Shown: positions 26,182-35,392, counted from the first letter of the stretch. The stretch is DNA of 64,000 bases from ZLKRG08 sp046048895 (GCA_046048895.1 JBJOFF010000001.1:1-64000); one strand, 5' to 3'. Notes: generated by a model not told the origin, from the sequence alone. Translations and numbers: made by a program.

Positions 26182-26886
26182 TTAAAGCGCAGGCTCAGTA
26201 GCTGCATCGCTAAATGTCTGTGCGCTATTGAACTTATAACCAACGTTACGCACGGTATCGATCATTGATTCAAACTCTGGACCTAACTTGGCGCGCAAGC
26301 GACGGATATGAACATCCACGGTACGGGTACCGCCAAAGTAGTCATAGCCCCAAATTTCGTGAAGTAGTTGCGCACGGCTAAATACTCGCCCCGGATGCTG
26401 CGCTAAATATTTAAGTAGTTCAAACTCTTTAAAAGTTAAATCAAGAGTGCGACCTTTAATTTTGGCGGTGTATGCATGTTCATCAATTACTACTTCGCCG
26501 CTTCGAATTTCGCTTTCGGCATCGGCAAATTCTGCTGACTTGCGACCGACTGCAATTCGAATACGCGCATCGATTTCGGCAGGTCCTGCAGTATCAAGGA
26601 TTACATCCGTCGCGCCCCATTCGGCGGTAATTGCAGATAGTCCACCTTCAGTTGCAATCAGAATAATCGGTGCAGAGTTGCCGGTGGTATTAAGAATGCG
26701 CATTAAAGATTTAGCGCCTGGCAGATCCCGACGTGCATCTACAAATAAAACTTCATGATCTGGTGAATCAATTAACGCCGAACCTTCGGCGGGCGCAACG
26801 CGAACTTGATGCGAAAGCAAACCAAGTGCAGGAAGTACTTCGGCAGAAGCTCCCATGGAGTTGGTAAGTAGTAGCACGCGCGCCAT
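26182..26886 (-). CDS. glnR: GlnR nitrogen-response regulator (OmpR family)
   Basis: The 234-residue protein matches actinobacterial GlnR along its length. An atypical receiver has VLPALGLLSHQVRVAPAEG, the phospho-site-like Asp in LFVDARRDLPG and LDTAGPAEIDARIR. It is followed by a winged-helix domain LTFKEFELLKYLAQHPGRVFSRAQLL, GTRTVDVHIRRLRAKLG. GlnR is an orphan regulator that controls ammonium and nitrogen assimilation genes. A TATTCT lies 6 nt before the ATG (leaderless), back to back with the thioredoxin gene only 17 bp away. Confidence 0.9.
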   Translation of the reverse strand: MARVLLLTNSMGASAEVLPALGLLSHQVRVAPAEGSALIDSPDHEVLFVDARRDLPGAKSLMRILNTTGNSAPIILIATEGGLSAITAEWGATDVILDTAGPAEIDARIRIAVGRKSAEFADAESEIRSGEVVIDEHAYTAKIKGRTLDLTFKEFELLKYLAQHPGRVFSRAQLLHEIWGYDYFGGTRTVDVHIRRLRAKLGPEFESMIDTVRNVGYKFNSAQTFSDAATEPAL

Positions 26887-26903
26887 TACGGCAGAATACT
26901 CTT
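26887..26903. promoter_or_regulatory. 17-bp divergent spacer with two overlapping leaderless promoters
   Basis: Between the glnR ATG (minus) and the thioredoxin ATG (plus) only 17 bp remain. TATTCT on the minus strand ends 6 nt before the glnR start, and CAGAAT on the plus strand ends 6 nt before the thioredoxin start, so each -10 overlaps the opposite promoter. The -35 regions must lie inside the opposite coding sequences. Confidence 0.5.
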
Positions 26904-27395
26904 ATGAATCTTTGGTTGCCAATTGGAATATTGGTTATCGCCTCGGTATTCGGCTTTTACTGGCGTAGCCAGCAGGGCAAATTAAAAGTCCCTGCTGTTG
27001 ATGGCAACCGCATCACCAATGAAGAGATTAGCAAGATTATTCGCGCTAAGAGCTCCTTTATGGTGAATTCAGATCTACTAGATCAACACCAAATGCAATT
27101 AGGAAAAAATGTCACGCTGCTGCAATTTTCTTCTGCATTCTGCAGTCCATGTAAAGCAACGGCACAGATAATTTCGCAGCTAGTTAAGGACATGGATGAT
27201 GTGGTTTATATCCAGGTCGCTTCTGAAGAGAATTTAAAGTTGGTCGAAAAATTCGATATCAAATCAACGCCTACCGTGATCTTCTTTAACCGCGAAGGCA
27301 TCGAAGTTGGGCGCGCAGCTGGAATTCCAAACAAAGAGCAGGTCATAATCAGCATCAATGCTGTGCGTACGCCGTCAGACGACGTGGGGTTGTAG
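26904..27395 (+). CDS. Membrane-anchored thioredoxin-like protein
   Basis: The 163-residue protein starts with one transmembrane segment (residues 4-22) and carries a thioredoxin domain: LLQFSSAFCSPCKATA with the CxxC redox pair and KSTPTVIFF with the cis-Pro. It should act as an oxidoreductase at the outer face of the membrane. A DUF4395 membrane protein follows 65 bp later; this pair recurs in actinobacteria, and the DUF4395 protein may pass electrons to or from it. A role in extracytoplasmic thiol exchange is inferred. Confidence 0.8.
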   Translation: MNLWLPIGILVIASVFGFYWRSQQGKLKVPAVDGNRITNEEISKIIRAKSSFMVNSDLLDQHQMQLGKNVTLLQFSSAFCSPCKATAQIISQLVKDMDDVVYIQVASEENLKLVEKFDIKSTPTVIFFNREGIEVGRAAGIPNKEQVIISINAVRTPSDDVGL

Positions 27396-27459
27396 CAAAC
27401 TATTTGCAAGAACAAAAACTTCGCGAGAAGTAATTGGCAGAATTCCCTACTCTGCCGCC

Positions 27460-27912
27460 ATGTCACTAATTTATGAAACTACAGATACCACTCAATTAAT
27501 CGATGCGCGTGGACCTCGTTTCTCTGCGCTACTTACAACAATTGTTTTAGGAACCGCACTTGCAACCGGCAATGCATGGTTAATTATTTTCCAAGCTGCA
27601 GTCTTTGCAATTGGTGCATTTAAAGGTCCACAACACACGCCATATGCATTTCTTTTCAAAAAGGCGATCAAGCCTCAATTAGATCGAAAGAGCGATGGCG
27701 CTGCGCCAACAGAAGATGTGCGCCCACCGCGCTTTGCGCAACGCGTAGGTTTTGGTTTTACCGTTGTGGCAATTGCAGGTCTGTTATTCGCACCTGCGCT
27801 AGCCACAGTGGCAGTCAGCTTTGCACTTGCTGCGGCATTCCTAAATGCCGCGTTCAATTTCTGCTTAGGCTGCGAGATTTACCTGCGAATTGCACGTTTA
27901 AGAGCGCGTTAA
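27460..27912 (+). CDS. DUF4395 integral membrane protein
   Basis: A 150-residue protein with about four hydrophobic spans and the family marks IDARGPRFSALLT near the N-terminus and FCLGCEIYL near the C-terminus, with a Cys-x2-Cys pair. Its job is unproven; association with thioredoxin-like genes, as here, suggests thiol or sulfur redox transport. The start is the ATG at 27460, because TACTCT ends exactly 6 nt upstream; longer upstream reading would run through the promoter. Confidence 0.8.
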   Translation: MSLIYETTDTTQLIDARGPRFSALLTTIVLGTALATGNAWLIIFQAAVFAIGAFKGPQHTPYAFLFKKAIKPQLDRKSDGAAPTEDVRPPRFAQRVGFGFTVVAIAGLLFAPALATVAVSFALAAAFLNAAFNFCLGCEIYLRIARLRAR

Positions 27913-27944
27913 AGCTAGCTAAAAATCCCAAGTAGAATTTGGCC

Positions 27945-28352
27945 ATGGCCGGAAAACACGAATTACATCAAAAGGGCTTACGCCTTACACCGCAGCGTGA
28001 ATTAGTTTTAGCTGCAGTTCGCGAACTAGGCCATTCCACCCCTGAAGCAATTGCAGAGCATGTGCGCAAAACACATCCCGGCATCAATCTTTCTACCGTT
28101 TATCGCAATTTAGAAACGCTAGAAAATGTCGGCTTAGTGCAGCACACCCACTTGGGTCATGGTTCTGCTACTTATCATGCTTCAGAAGAGTTAAATCATT
28201 TGCATCTAGTCTGCGAAAATTGTGGATCAATTGGCGATGCACCGCTAGAAATTGCGGCTTCTTTTGTGCAATCGCTATCTGATGATTATGGATTTAAAAC
28301 AGATGTTTCACACTTCGCAATTAGCGGGTTGTGCAGCGCATGCTACAAGTAG
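27945..28352 (+). CDS. Fur-family metal-dependent repressor
   Basis: The 135-residue regulator has the Fur winged helix (GLRLTPQRELVLAAV, NLSTVYRNLETLENVGLV) and metal-binding HHL-type segment NHLHLVCENCG, with a second CSAC pair at the C-terminus for structural zinc. Whether it senses iron, zinc or peroxide is not clear. I start at the ATG at 27945, because TAGAAT ends 6 nt upstream. Its 3' end overlaps the YgfZ-like gene. Confidence 0.85.
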   Translation: MAGKHELHQKGLRLTPQRELVLAAVRELGHSTPEAIAEHVRKTHPGINLSTVYRNLETLENVGLVQHTHLGHGSATYHASEELNHLHLVCENCGSIGDAPLEIAASFVQSLSDDYGFKTDVSHFAISGLCSACYK

Positions 28353-29215
28353 AGACTGGTCCCGATAAAGGCGCGATTTTGCACTTTGGCGATCCCGTTA
28401 AAGAACAACGCGCGATTGCAGCCGGTACTGCATGGGCGGATTTATCGCATTTAGAGATTGTCGCTGTTAAAGGCGTGGATCGCCTACGTTGGTTACATGA
28501 TTTAACTACTCAGCATTTAGAAACTTTCTCTGGTGGCTGGACCAATGGGCTGATCTTGGATCACTTGGGCCATATCGAACACCAATTTTTAATCTTTGAT
28601 GATGGCGAAACAGCTTGGTTGATTGTTGATGTAGATCGCGCAGCGCCGTTAATTGAATATCTAAATAAGATGCGTTTTACGATGCGCGTAGAATTGCGCA
28701 ATGCATCTACTGAAAAATCTTTAATTCGCATCCCTGGCGCTACCGATGATTTAGGTGGGCCATATCAATTAGTAGATCGCGGTGCGATTCCAAATTTTTC
28801 AAACGTTCCTGGCGCGACTCAAGTAGGTGTCTGGGCACTCGAAGCAGAACGCGTGGAATCTATGCGCCCACGCATTGGAATGGAAACTGATCACAAATCA
28901 ATTCCAAATGAGGTTGGCGTTTTAAACAAAGCAGTGCATTTAAATAAAGGTTGCTATCGCGGCCAGGAAACCGTGGCTAAAGTTCATAATCTTGGTCAGC
29001 CGCCGCGCAAGTTGGTCTTATTGCACTTAGATGGCTCAGAAATCGATCTACCTGCAACCGGTGCGGATGTTGAAAGAGATGGCGTCAAAGTGGGCTTTAT
29101 CGGCACGGTGGTGCGCCATCATGAATTGGGAAATATCGCATTAGCGGTAGTTAAACGCAATGTTGAGACCGATACCGCGCTCACAATTGGCGGAATTGCA
29201 GCGAAAATTAACTAA
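28340..29215 (+). CDS. YgfZ/GcvT-like folate-binding protein
   Basis: The 291-residue protein contains the YgfZ signature KGCYRGQETVAKVHNLG, with the Cys needed in this family, on a GcvT-like fold (RLRWLHDLTTQ). YgfZ-type proteins support Fe-S cluster enzyme maturation using folate. A GTG nine bases upstream is a possible alternative start; both lie inside the end of the Fur gene, so the two are cotranscribed, consistent with metal-linked regulation. Confidence 0.85.
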   Translation: MLQVETGPDKGAILHFGDPVKEQRAIAAGTAWADLSHLEIVAVKGVDRLRWLHDLTTQHLETFSGGWTNGLILDHLGHIEHQFLIFDDGETAWLIVDVDRAAPLIEYLNKMRFTMRVELRNASTEKSLIRIPGATDDLGGPYQLVDRGAIPNFSNVPGATQVGVWALEAERVESMRPRIGMETDHKSIPNEVGVLNKAVHLNKGCYRGQETVAKVHNLGQPPRKLVLLHLDGSEIDLPATGADVERDGVKVGFIGTVVRHHELGNIALAVVKRNVETDTALTIGGIAAKIN

Positions 29216-29224
29216 ACTCCACGG

Positions 29225-29341
29225 GTGGAATATTTAACTTCGATTGTGCTGGGGCTCGGTACCGTAATTTTGGGTATCGCGCTAATTGCATATGGAGTTC
29301 TATTAAAACCAAAACAACGACCATTGCGCCGAATCAAATAA
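29225..29341 (+). CDS. 38-residue single-span membrane microprotein
   Basis: A GTG start opens 38 codons. The product has a short N-terminus (MEYLTS), one hydrophobic span of about 22 residues (IVLGLGTVILGIALIAYGVLL) and a strongly basic tail (KPKQRPLRRIK). TAAACT ends exactly 6 nt before the GTG, the same leaderless layout as many proven genes in the window, and the stop lies 13 bp before the nitrobindin gene. Topology by the positive-inside rule puts the tail in the cytosol. No family recognised. Promoter position and protein-like composition argue that it is real. Confidence 0.6.
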   Translation: MEYLTSIVLGLGTVILGIALIAYGVLLKPKQRPLRRIK

Positions 29342-29354
29342 GGAAAATTTAGGA

Positions 29355-29855
29355 ATGGCATTCACAATCCCAGAGAATCTTCCAGAAGATTTATATCCAT
29401 TAGCTTGGTTGATTGGTACTTGGTCTGGCAAAGGCCAGGGCGAATATGCAGGCATTGCGCCATTTCAATTCGCGCAAGAAGTAACTTTTAATCACGACGG
29501 TCGTAATTTTTTAACTTATTACTCACGCTCTTGGATTCTTGATGACAATAATGAAATCATCAAACAAGGCGCAACCGAAACTGGATTCTGGAATATTCGC
29601 GAAGGAAAAATTCTCGATGTAATGCTGGCGCATTCAAATGGCCATGCCGAATCTTGGGTTGGCATTGTCGATGGTCCAAGAATTCAATTAGCTTTCGATG
29701 GCGTAATTAATGGCGTTACTGCCAAAGAAGTCTCTGGTGGACACCGCCTTTATGGATTAGTCGAAGGCGAATTGTTCTTTGCTTACGATATGCAGACGCC
29801 AACCAAAGAGTTGCAGCCACATATCTGGTCGACCATGGCGAGAATGCCTTCTTAA
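29355..29855 (+). CDS. Nitrobindin-like heme beta-barrel protein (FABP/THAP4 type)
   Basis: The 166-residue protein has the nitrobindin N-terminus LAWLIGTWSGKGQGEY (GxWxGxG), FQEV-type strands, TGFWNIREG and a C-terminal HIWSTMARM whose His fits the axial heme ligand. Nitrobindins bind ferric heme and react with nitric oxide or peroxynitrite. AGGAA lies before the ATG. It is followed without gap by an asparaginase II gene. Confidence 0.82.
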   Translation: MAFTIPENLPEDLYPLAWLIGTWSGKGQGEYAGIAPFQFAQEVTFNHDGRNFLTYYSRSWILDDNNEIIKQGATETGFWNIREGKILDVMLAHSNGHAESWVGIVDGPRIQLAFDGVINGVTAKEVSGGHRLYGLVEGELFFAYDMQTPTKELQPHIWSTMARMPS

Positions 29856-30785
29856 ATGCCAGAAATTTCGGAAGCGGTACTTGCCGAATATGTGCGCGAT
29901 GGAATCGTCGAATCAAAACATTTTGGCCATTTAATTGCACTTGATGCGCAAGGAAAACCAGCTTTAGTAAAGGGAGATCCCAATGTTCTTATTTACCCTC
30001 GTTCGGCGATTAAGTCGATTCAAGCTAGCGCGATGGTTAGGGCGGGTTTGGATCAAGAGATACGGGCTCTTGCTCTTGTCTGCGCTAGTCACTCTGGTTC
30101 GCGGGCGCATACAGAAATGGCTCTTCAAATCCTCCAGACCGCTGGATTAGATGAATCTGCGCTGCAATGCATTGCGGATCGCCCAATTGGGGTAAACGAA
30201 CGCAAAGAGTGGGGCGATAAAGAACCAACTCGTTTAGCGATGAATTGCAGCGGAAAACATGCGGGAATGTTGGCCACCTGCGTTGCCAATAATTGGCCAA
30301 TCGAAAATTACCTAGATCCAAACCATCCATTGCAAATTGCGATCCGCGAAGAGTTTGAAAATTTAGCAGAAGAAAAAGTTTCTAAAATTACCGTTGATGG
30401 ATGCGGAGCGCCGCTATTTTTGATTTCGTTAAATGGTTTGGCTCGCGCTTTTTACAACTTAGCAACTTCAAATGACCCGGTACATAAAAAAGTAATTGCC
30501 GCATGTTTAGCTAAACCTGATATGGTCGCCGGAATCGGTCGATCCGATACCGAAATTATGAAATCTGTGCCAGGGTTATTTTTGAAAATAGGCGCGGAAG
30601 GTGTGCAAGCCGCATTTTATGAAGATGGACGAACCGTAATTTTCAAAGTATCTGATGGCTCAGATCGCGCACATGGCGTGATTTTGCAGGACGCATTTGC
30701 CAAGTTGGGCGTTAACTTTGAAGTTAAACATCCAGAGGTTCTGGGGGGCGGCAAACCAATCGGAGAGATCAGAGCCGCAATATGA
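29856..30785 (+). CDS. L-asparaginase II family protein
   Basis: The 309-residue protein matches the AsnaseII family: VRDGIVESKHFGHLIAL, YPRSAIKSIQA with the Ser-x2-Lys pair, CASHSGSRAHTEMA, NCSGKHAGML and VDGCGAPLF, MVAGIGRSDTEIM. These are thermolabile, Rhizobium-etli-type asparaginases, cytosolic. It starts directly after the nitrobindin stop and overlaps the metalloprotease by 4 bp. Confidence 0.85.
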   Translation: MPEISEAVLAEYVRDGIVESKHFGHLIALDAQGKPALVKGDPNVLIYPRSAIKSIQASAMVRAGLDQEIRALALVCASHSGSRAHTEMALQILQTAGLDESALQCIADRPIGVNERKEWGDKEPTRLAMNCSGKHAGMLATCVANNWPIENYLDPNHPLQIAIREEFENLAEEKVSKITVDGCGAPLFLISLNGLARAFYNLATSNDPVHKKVIAACLAKPDMVAGIGRSDTEIMKSVPGLFLKIGAEGVQAAFYEDGRTVIFKVSDGSDRAHGVILQDAFAKLGVNFEVKHPEVLGGGKPIGEIRAAI

Positions 30786-33370
30786 AACGTTTAATCGCGT
30801 TAATTGCCGCGTTAATTCTGATTCCTATCAGCCCGGCGCAAGCAGTTGATAATCGTACGATTGATATTGTTGCAATTACTTGGCCAGGCGCCCCAACGCC
30901 GTCAGTGACAGTTAATGATGTTAAAAAAGCCATTGAAAATGAAGTGACTACCCGTTGGAATATGTTGGCGCAGAATTGGCCAGGCGGCATTAATTTCTCA
31001 GTTGGCACGGTAGAAACTACGCCAATTCAAATGGCGGTACCGCTTGTTTGCGATGGCTTTGAATCATCAATGTATATGCGCGATGCGCGCCGCGCTTTTT
31101 ATACTAAATATCCAGACCCGGATTACGCCTCACATTATTTGATTTTATTGACTCCCGCTCCGCGTCCTAACTGTATTTGGGAAGGCAAGGCGCTAATTGG
31201 CGATGCGGATACTCCTGGCGGCTTGATGATCATTAAAAATAATGCTTCGCCATTTGTAATTACCCACGAATTGGGCCACACCTTGGGCCTTGGTCATACC
31301 AATTTAATTCGCTGCCCATCTAATACTCCCGACGGTGCTTGGAAGAATTGCAATGCCATCGAATATGGCGGCGCTATCGATGTGATGAGCAACGTCGATG
31401 TTAAAGGCCCCTTAAGTACTTATCATCAATGGCGTATGGGAATCATTAAAAATTCTGATGTAAAAGAAGTTTGGAAAACACAGACTATTGATTTAAAACA
31501 TGTTAATTCACCAAATGGTACGCGCGCTATTTTTGTACGCTCTGGCAAACAGACGTATTGGATGGAATTTAGAAAGGCAGCGGATAATTACAATGCAGGA
31601 CTTGCAATTTATCGCACCGATCCGCCACCAGCTTCATCAGTTGTTTCGCCAAATGAAACTGATGCCGTTGAAGCGCCGACCGAAGCAATCACGAGCGATG
31701 TTTGGTTGATGAATTTAGACTCCTTTAGATATAACAGCTCTGCGGCAACTTTTGGTTCGCCGACTCTCCCAGTTGGTCAAACCCTGGTTGATGCCAGCGG
31801 CAATATTTCTTTTACTGCGCAAGTAAAAGATGCCGATACCGTTTCGGTAACTGTTACTCGCAGAGCAGATGTAACGCCACCACCAACTCCAGTTTTGAAA
31901 AATCCAAATACTTGGATCTCACCAGAATCAGAAATTTTGGCGCCTGGTTATGAAGACGCAGATTCGATTATCGATAAATTTCAGATTTCGGTAGATGATC
32001 AAATTACCGATGTCGCTGGCAGCACCTCCAAGAGTTGGTATGCCACCTATTTATCACCGTTAAATCCAGTAAATAGCTTGCATGTAAAAGAGCTGCCAGA
32101 GGGCACTTATAAGCTCAAAGCGCGCGGGGTAGATATCTACGGCAATGCCAGCGCTTGGTCGCAGCCAGTTGATGTAGTGATTGATTTAGGTGCGCCAGTT
32201 GTAACCAGTGATTTCAAGGTCACCAATGTAAATAGCAAAGGCACCAAACTCACTTGGAGCGGCGCCAAAGATGTCGGCAGTGGAATCTGCAGTGTGCAGG
32301 TATTAAATAGCGATGGCTTTGTAGTGGCGCGCACTGATCGCACTACTAATGTAAAGAGCGCACCAGAGCTAACTTTTAGCGGCGAAACAGTTGGTAAGGC
32401 ACAAGTTTTTGATTGCCGCGGAAATGGCATCGCCGGTGATTTAACTCTGGGTTATACCTACATTCCGGCATTTAGCGCCAAGACTTCTGGCAAAGTAACA
32501 ATTAATAAAACTGATTCAGCTTGTACCGGTAGCTGTAGTTTTTCATTTAGCGTAGCGGGAGATTTAGAAGTTAAAGTCGCAAAGGGTAGTGGTAGCGCAT
32601 TTATTAATGGACAGCCAGCCGGATCTTTTAAAGCTGGCGCAGATCCGTTAAAACTTTCGATAGGCAAAGTCAAGAAAGTAGTTCGTCTGCAAGGTAAAGA
32701 TTTAGTCGTGCAGGGGTTGGCCAAAGTAACTGTGCAATGGAAAGAGAGCGGCAAAATCCAACGCAAAGTTGCCGTAGTAGATCCTTCACTTGAAGATAAA
32801 GAGCAGTTAGCGATTGCTAAGTATGGTTTCCAAATTTCTGATTTTGATCAGGATTATCAATTGCTTCCAATTGCACGCGGCACAACTTTGCTTGATGCGA
32901 CTTTAGATGTTTGCAGTGGCGATTTTCCATCAGAGAAAACTCGCATATTGCGTCGCCAAGTTGCAGCATACAAAGAGGGCAGCCCATACTCATTTTTAAG
33001 TACCGAAACTGTTAAATATAAAGATGCTGCTAGCGCCGAAAGCGCGTTAACGGATATTGATGCAGTGGTCGCCAAGTGCAAAGCCGCAGGTGGTTTTAAA
33101 GGCGCAGATGGCACGCTCACTAAATATGCATTTAGCGATGCGCCTAAATTTAACTTTGTAGATGGCGTCAAAGGTCGGGTAATTCTTACTTTGATTGGCG
33201 AAGGCGCGAATGCGCGTTGGTTACTTGGTTATTTCCAGATCAAGGGCGATTTAGCGGTTAATACCTACTTAGTGCGCGCAGCTAAGTTCACAGATAGCGA
33301 TCTCAAGCGTTGGTCGCAGGTGGCTACCGAAATCTCAACTAGGTTAAGTGGATATACGCCAGTAAAATAA
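30782..33370 (+). CDS. Secreted metzincin-type zinc metalloprotease
   Basis: The 862-residue protein has a signal peptide (cut after about residue 21, SPAQA) and the full metzincin zinc site HELGHTLGLGH at 162-172, with a Met-turn at M202 (AIDVMSNVD). After the catalytic domain come beta-sandwich-like regions: a segment around 365-470 with an Fn3/Ig look (PEGTYKLKARGVDIYG), a second one at about 470-560, and a Lys/Thr-rich C-terminal third. No LPxTG or C-terminal membrane anchor is seen, so it is probably released or non-covalently bound. Substrate unknown. Confidence 0.8.
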   Translation: MKRLIALIAALILIPISPAQAVDNRTIDIVAITWPGAPTPSVTVNDVKKAIENEVTTRWNMLAQNWPGGINFSVGTVETTPIQMAVPLVCDGFESSMYMRDARRAFYTKYPDPDYASHYLILLTPAPRPNCIWEGKALIGDADTPGGLMIIKNNASPFVITHELGHTLGLGHTNLIRCPSNTPDGAWKNCNAIEYGGAIDVMSNVDVKGPLSTYHQWRMGIIKNSDVKEVWKTQTIDLKHVNSPNGTRAIFVRSGKQTYWMEFRKAADNYNAGLAIYRTDPPPASSVVSPNETDAVEAPTEAITSDVWLMNLDSFRYNSSAATFGSPTLPVGQTLVDASGNISFTAQVKDADTVSVTVTRRADVTPPPTPVLKNPNTWISPESEILAPGYEDADSIIDKFQISVDDQITDVAGSTSKSWYATYLSPLNPVNSLHVKELPEGTYKLKARGVDIYGNASAWSQPVDVVIDLGAPVVTSDFKVTNVNSKGTKLTWSGAKDVGSGICSVQVLNSDGFVVARTDRTTNVKSAPELTFSGETVGKAQVFDCRGNGIAGDLTLGYTYIPAFSAKTSGKVTINKTDSACTGSCSFSFSVAGDLEVKVAKGSGSAFINGQPAGSFKAGADPLKLSIGKVKKVVRLQGKDLVVQGLAKVTVQWKESGKIQRKVAVVDPSLEDKEQLAIAKYGFQISDFDQDYQLLPIARGTTLLDATLDVCSGDFPSEKTRILRRQVAAYKEGSPYSFLSTETVKYKDAASAESALTDIDAVVAKCKAAGGFKGADGTLTKYAFSDAPKFNFVDGVKGRVILTLIGEGANARWLLGYFQIKGDLAVNTYLVRAAKFTDSDLKRWSQVATEISTRLSGYTPVK

Positions 33371-33374
33371 AGCC

Positions 33375-34616
33375 ATGAAAAATAAAGTGGCGTTGGTGAT
33401 GGTGCATACCTCGCCGCTTGAACAAGCTGGCATTGGCGATGCTGGCGGCATGAATATTTATGTAATTGAATCCGCTAAGCGCATGGCAGCCGGTGGCGTA
33501 GATGTAGATATTTTCACTCGCAGAATTAGAGATGAGCAACCAGAAGTAATCGAGTATGAAAAAGGTATTCGCATTATTCATTTGAATTTGCCAGTAGGCG
33601 TTAAAAAAGAAGAGATTCCTTCCTTAATTCCAGCGATGGCCGAAGAGTTTAAGAAGAAAGTGCATGGCCAGGGATATCAAATAATTCATAGCCATTATTG
33701 GATTAGCGGCAAAGTAGCTATGCCAGCAGCAAAAGAGTTTGGCATTCCGCTAGTGCATACCATGCACACCATGGCGCGCGTTAAGAATGCCGCACTTGCG
33801 GAAGGCGAAAACGCCGAACCAATGATTCGCGTCCAAGGCGAATCACAGATTGTCGAAGCCGCAAATGCCTTAATTGCCAATACCGATGCCGAAGCTGCAT
33901 CTTTAGTTAGTTTGTACGATGCCTGCCCAGATAACGTGGCAGTGGTTGCACCTGGTGTAGATCTATATAACTTCACCCCAAATCGCAAAGATGCGCGTAA
34001 AAATTTAGGGCTAGATGCCACAAAATTAATCGTCTCTTTTGTGGGGCGCATTCAGCCGCATAAAGGGCCAGAGGTATTAATTCGCGCGATTAACGAGATG
34101 ATGGGCCACAATCCAGAGCTTCGTGCGCAGCTACAGGTATTAATTACGGGTGGTGCATCGGGTGTACGTAACCACGAAGATATTCGCCTGCGTGAATTAG
34201 TTAATTGGTTAAAACTAGATGATGTCATTAAATTCTTAGATCCAGTTAGCCGCGAAAAACTACCTGATTTATATCGCGCTTCAGATTTAGTTTGCGTGCC
34301 AAGTTACTCTGAAAGTTTTGGTTTAGTGGCGCTCGAAGCGCAAGCTTGCGGTACTCCAGTAGTAGCAAGTGCAGTTGGTGGCCTTCGTACCGCAGTTGCA
34401 GATGGTATTTCTGGCGTATTAGTTGATGGACATAATCCAAAGGCATGGTCATCTGTGATTGCGCGTTTATTAATGGAACCACAACGCCGAATTTTGCTCT
34501 CACTAGGAGCAGTGGAACATGCATCACACTTTGGCTGGGATGCAACCGCTCGTGGCACCTTAGATGTCTATGATCGTTTGATTAAACACCAGCCAATGGC
34601 AAGATACGCACCATGA
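33375..34616 (+). CDS. mshA: MshA-like D-inositol 3-phosphate glycosyltransferase
   Basis: The 413-residue GT4 enzyme begins with VHTSPLEQAGIGDAGGMNIYV, the MshA donor/acceptor loop, and has SHYWISGKVA, VGRIQPHKGPEVLI and PSYSESFGLVALEAQACGTPVVAS. It would make the first mycothiol precursor from UDP-GlcNAc and inositol phosphate. TAAAAT ends 6 nt before the ATG, so it has its own leaderless promoter directly after the protease stop. gpmA overlaps its end by 4 bp; this mshA-gpmA-phoU-senX3-regX3 order is typical for actinobacteria. Confidence 0.85.
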   Translation: MKNKVALVMVHTSPLEQAGIGDAGGMNIYVIESAKRMAAGGVDVDIFTRRIRDEQPEVIEYEKGIRIIHLNLPVGVKKEEIPSLIPAMAEEFKKKVHGQGYQIIHSHYWISGKVAMPAAKEFGIPLVHTMHTMARVKNAALAEGENAEPMIRVQGESQIVEAANALIANTDAEAASLVSLYDACPDNVAVVAPGVDLYNFTPNRKDARKNLGLDATKLIVSFVGRIQPHKGPEVLIRAINEMMGHNPELRAQLQVLITGGASGVRNHEDIRLRELVNWLKLDDVIKFLDPVSREKLPDLYRASDLVCVPSYSESFGLVALEAQACGTPVVASAVGGLRTAVADGISGVLVDGHNPKAWSSVIARLLMEPQRRILLSLGAVEHASHFGWDATARGTLDVYDRLIKHQPMARYAP

Positions 34617-35380
34617 CTTCAGCAGATTCAAAGAGCAAATACACGCTAATCCTTTTGCGCCATGGCGAATCCGAATGGAATGCGCTAAATCTATTTACCG
34701 GTTGGGTAGATGTTCGACTATCTGCAACTGGCGAAGCTGAAGCCAAGCGCGGCGGTGTATTACTTAAAGAACGTAACTTGCTGCCAGATATTTTGCATAC
34801 CTCTCTGCTGCGCCGCGCGATACATACCTCGCAGTTAGCGTTAGATGCCTGCGATCGCCACTGGATTCCGGTGAAGCGTTCATGGCGCTTAAACGAACGT
34901 CATTACGGAGCGTTACAAGGCAAAGATAAAGCGCAGACTTTAGCTACTTATGGCGAAGAGCAATTTAAATTATGGCGTCGTTCTTACGATGTGCCGCCTC
35001 CACCAATTGAAATTAATGATGAATTTTCCCAGGCAAATGACCCACGTTATGCAGATTTGGGTAACGAAGTGCCGCGCACAGAATGCTTAAAAGATGTAGT
35101 TGCGCGCATGATTCCTTATTGGAGCGAATCAATCGTGCCAGATCTAAAATCCGGCAAAAAAGTCCTAGTCACTGCACACGGAAATTCAATTCGAGCTTTA
35201 GTTAAGCATTTAGATGGAATCTCTGATGCCGATATTGCAGGGCTAAATATCCCAACCGGCATTCCACTTCTTTATGAGTTAGACGAAAACTTAAAGCCAG
35301 TAAAAACCGGTGGCGAGTACTTGGATCCCGAAGCTGCGAAAGCCGCAATTGAAGCGGTAGCTAATCAGGGCAAGAAGTAA
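34613..35380 (+). CDS. gpmA: 2,3-bisphosphoglycerate-dependent phosphoglycerate mutase
   Basis: A 255-residue glycolytic enzyme with LLRHGESEWNALNLFTGWVDV (phospho-His), RRAIHTSQLAL, RLNERHYGALQG and TAHGNSIRALVKHL with the second catalytic His. The reaction interconverts 3- and 2-phosphoglycerate. Length and motifs are normal. Confidence 0.92.
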   Translation: MTSADSKSKYTLILLRHGESEWNALNLFTGWVDVRLSATGEAEAKRGGVLLKERNLLPDILHTSLLRRAIHTSQLALDACDRHWIPVKRSWRLNERHYGALQGKDKAQTLATYGEEQFKLWRRSYDVPPPPIEINDEFSQANDPRYADLGNEVPRTECLKDVVARMIPYWSESIVPDLKSGKKVLVTAHGNSIRALVKHLDGISDADIAGLNIPTGIPLLYELDENLKPVKTGGEYLDPEAAKAAIEAVANQGKK

Positions 35381-35392
35381 TTCAAATAGCGA

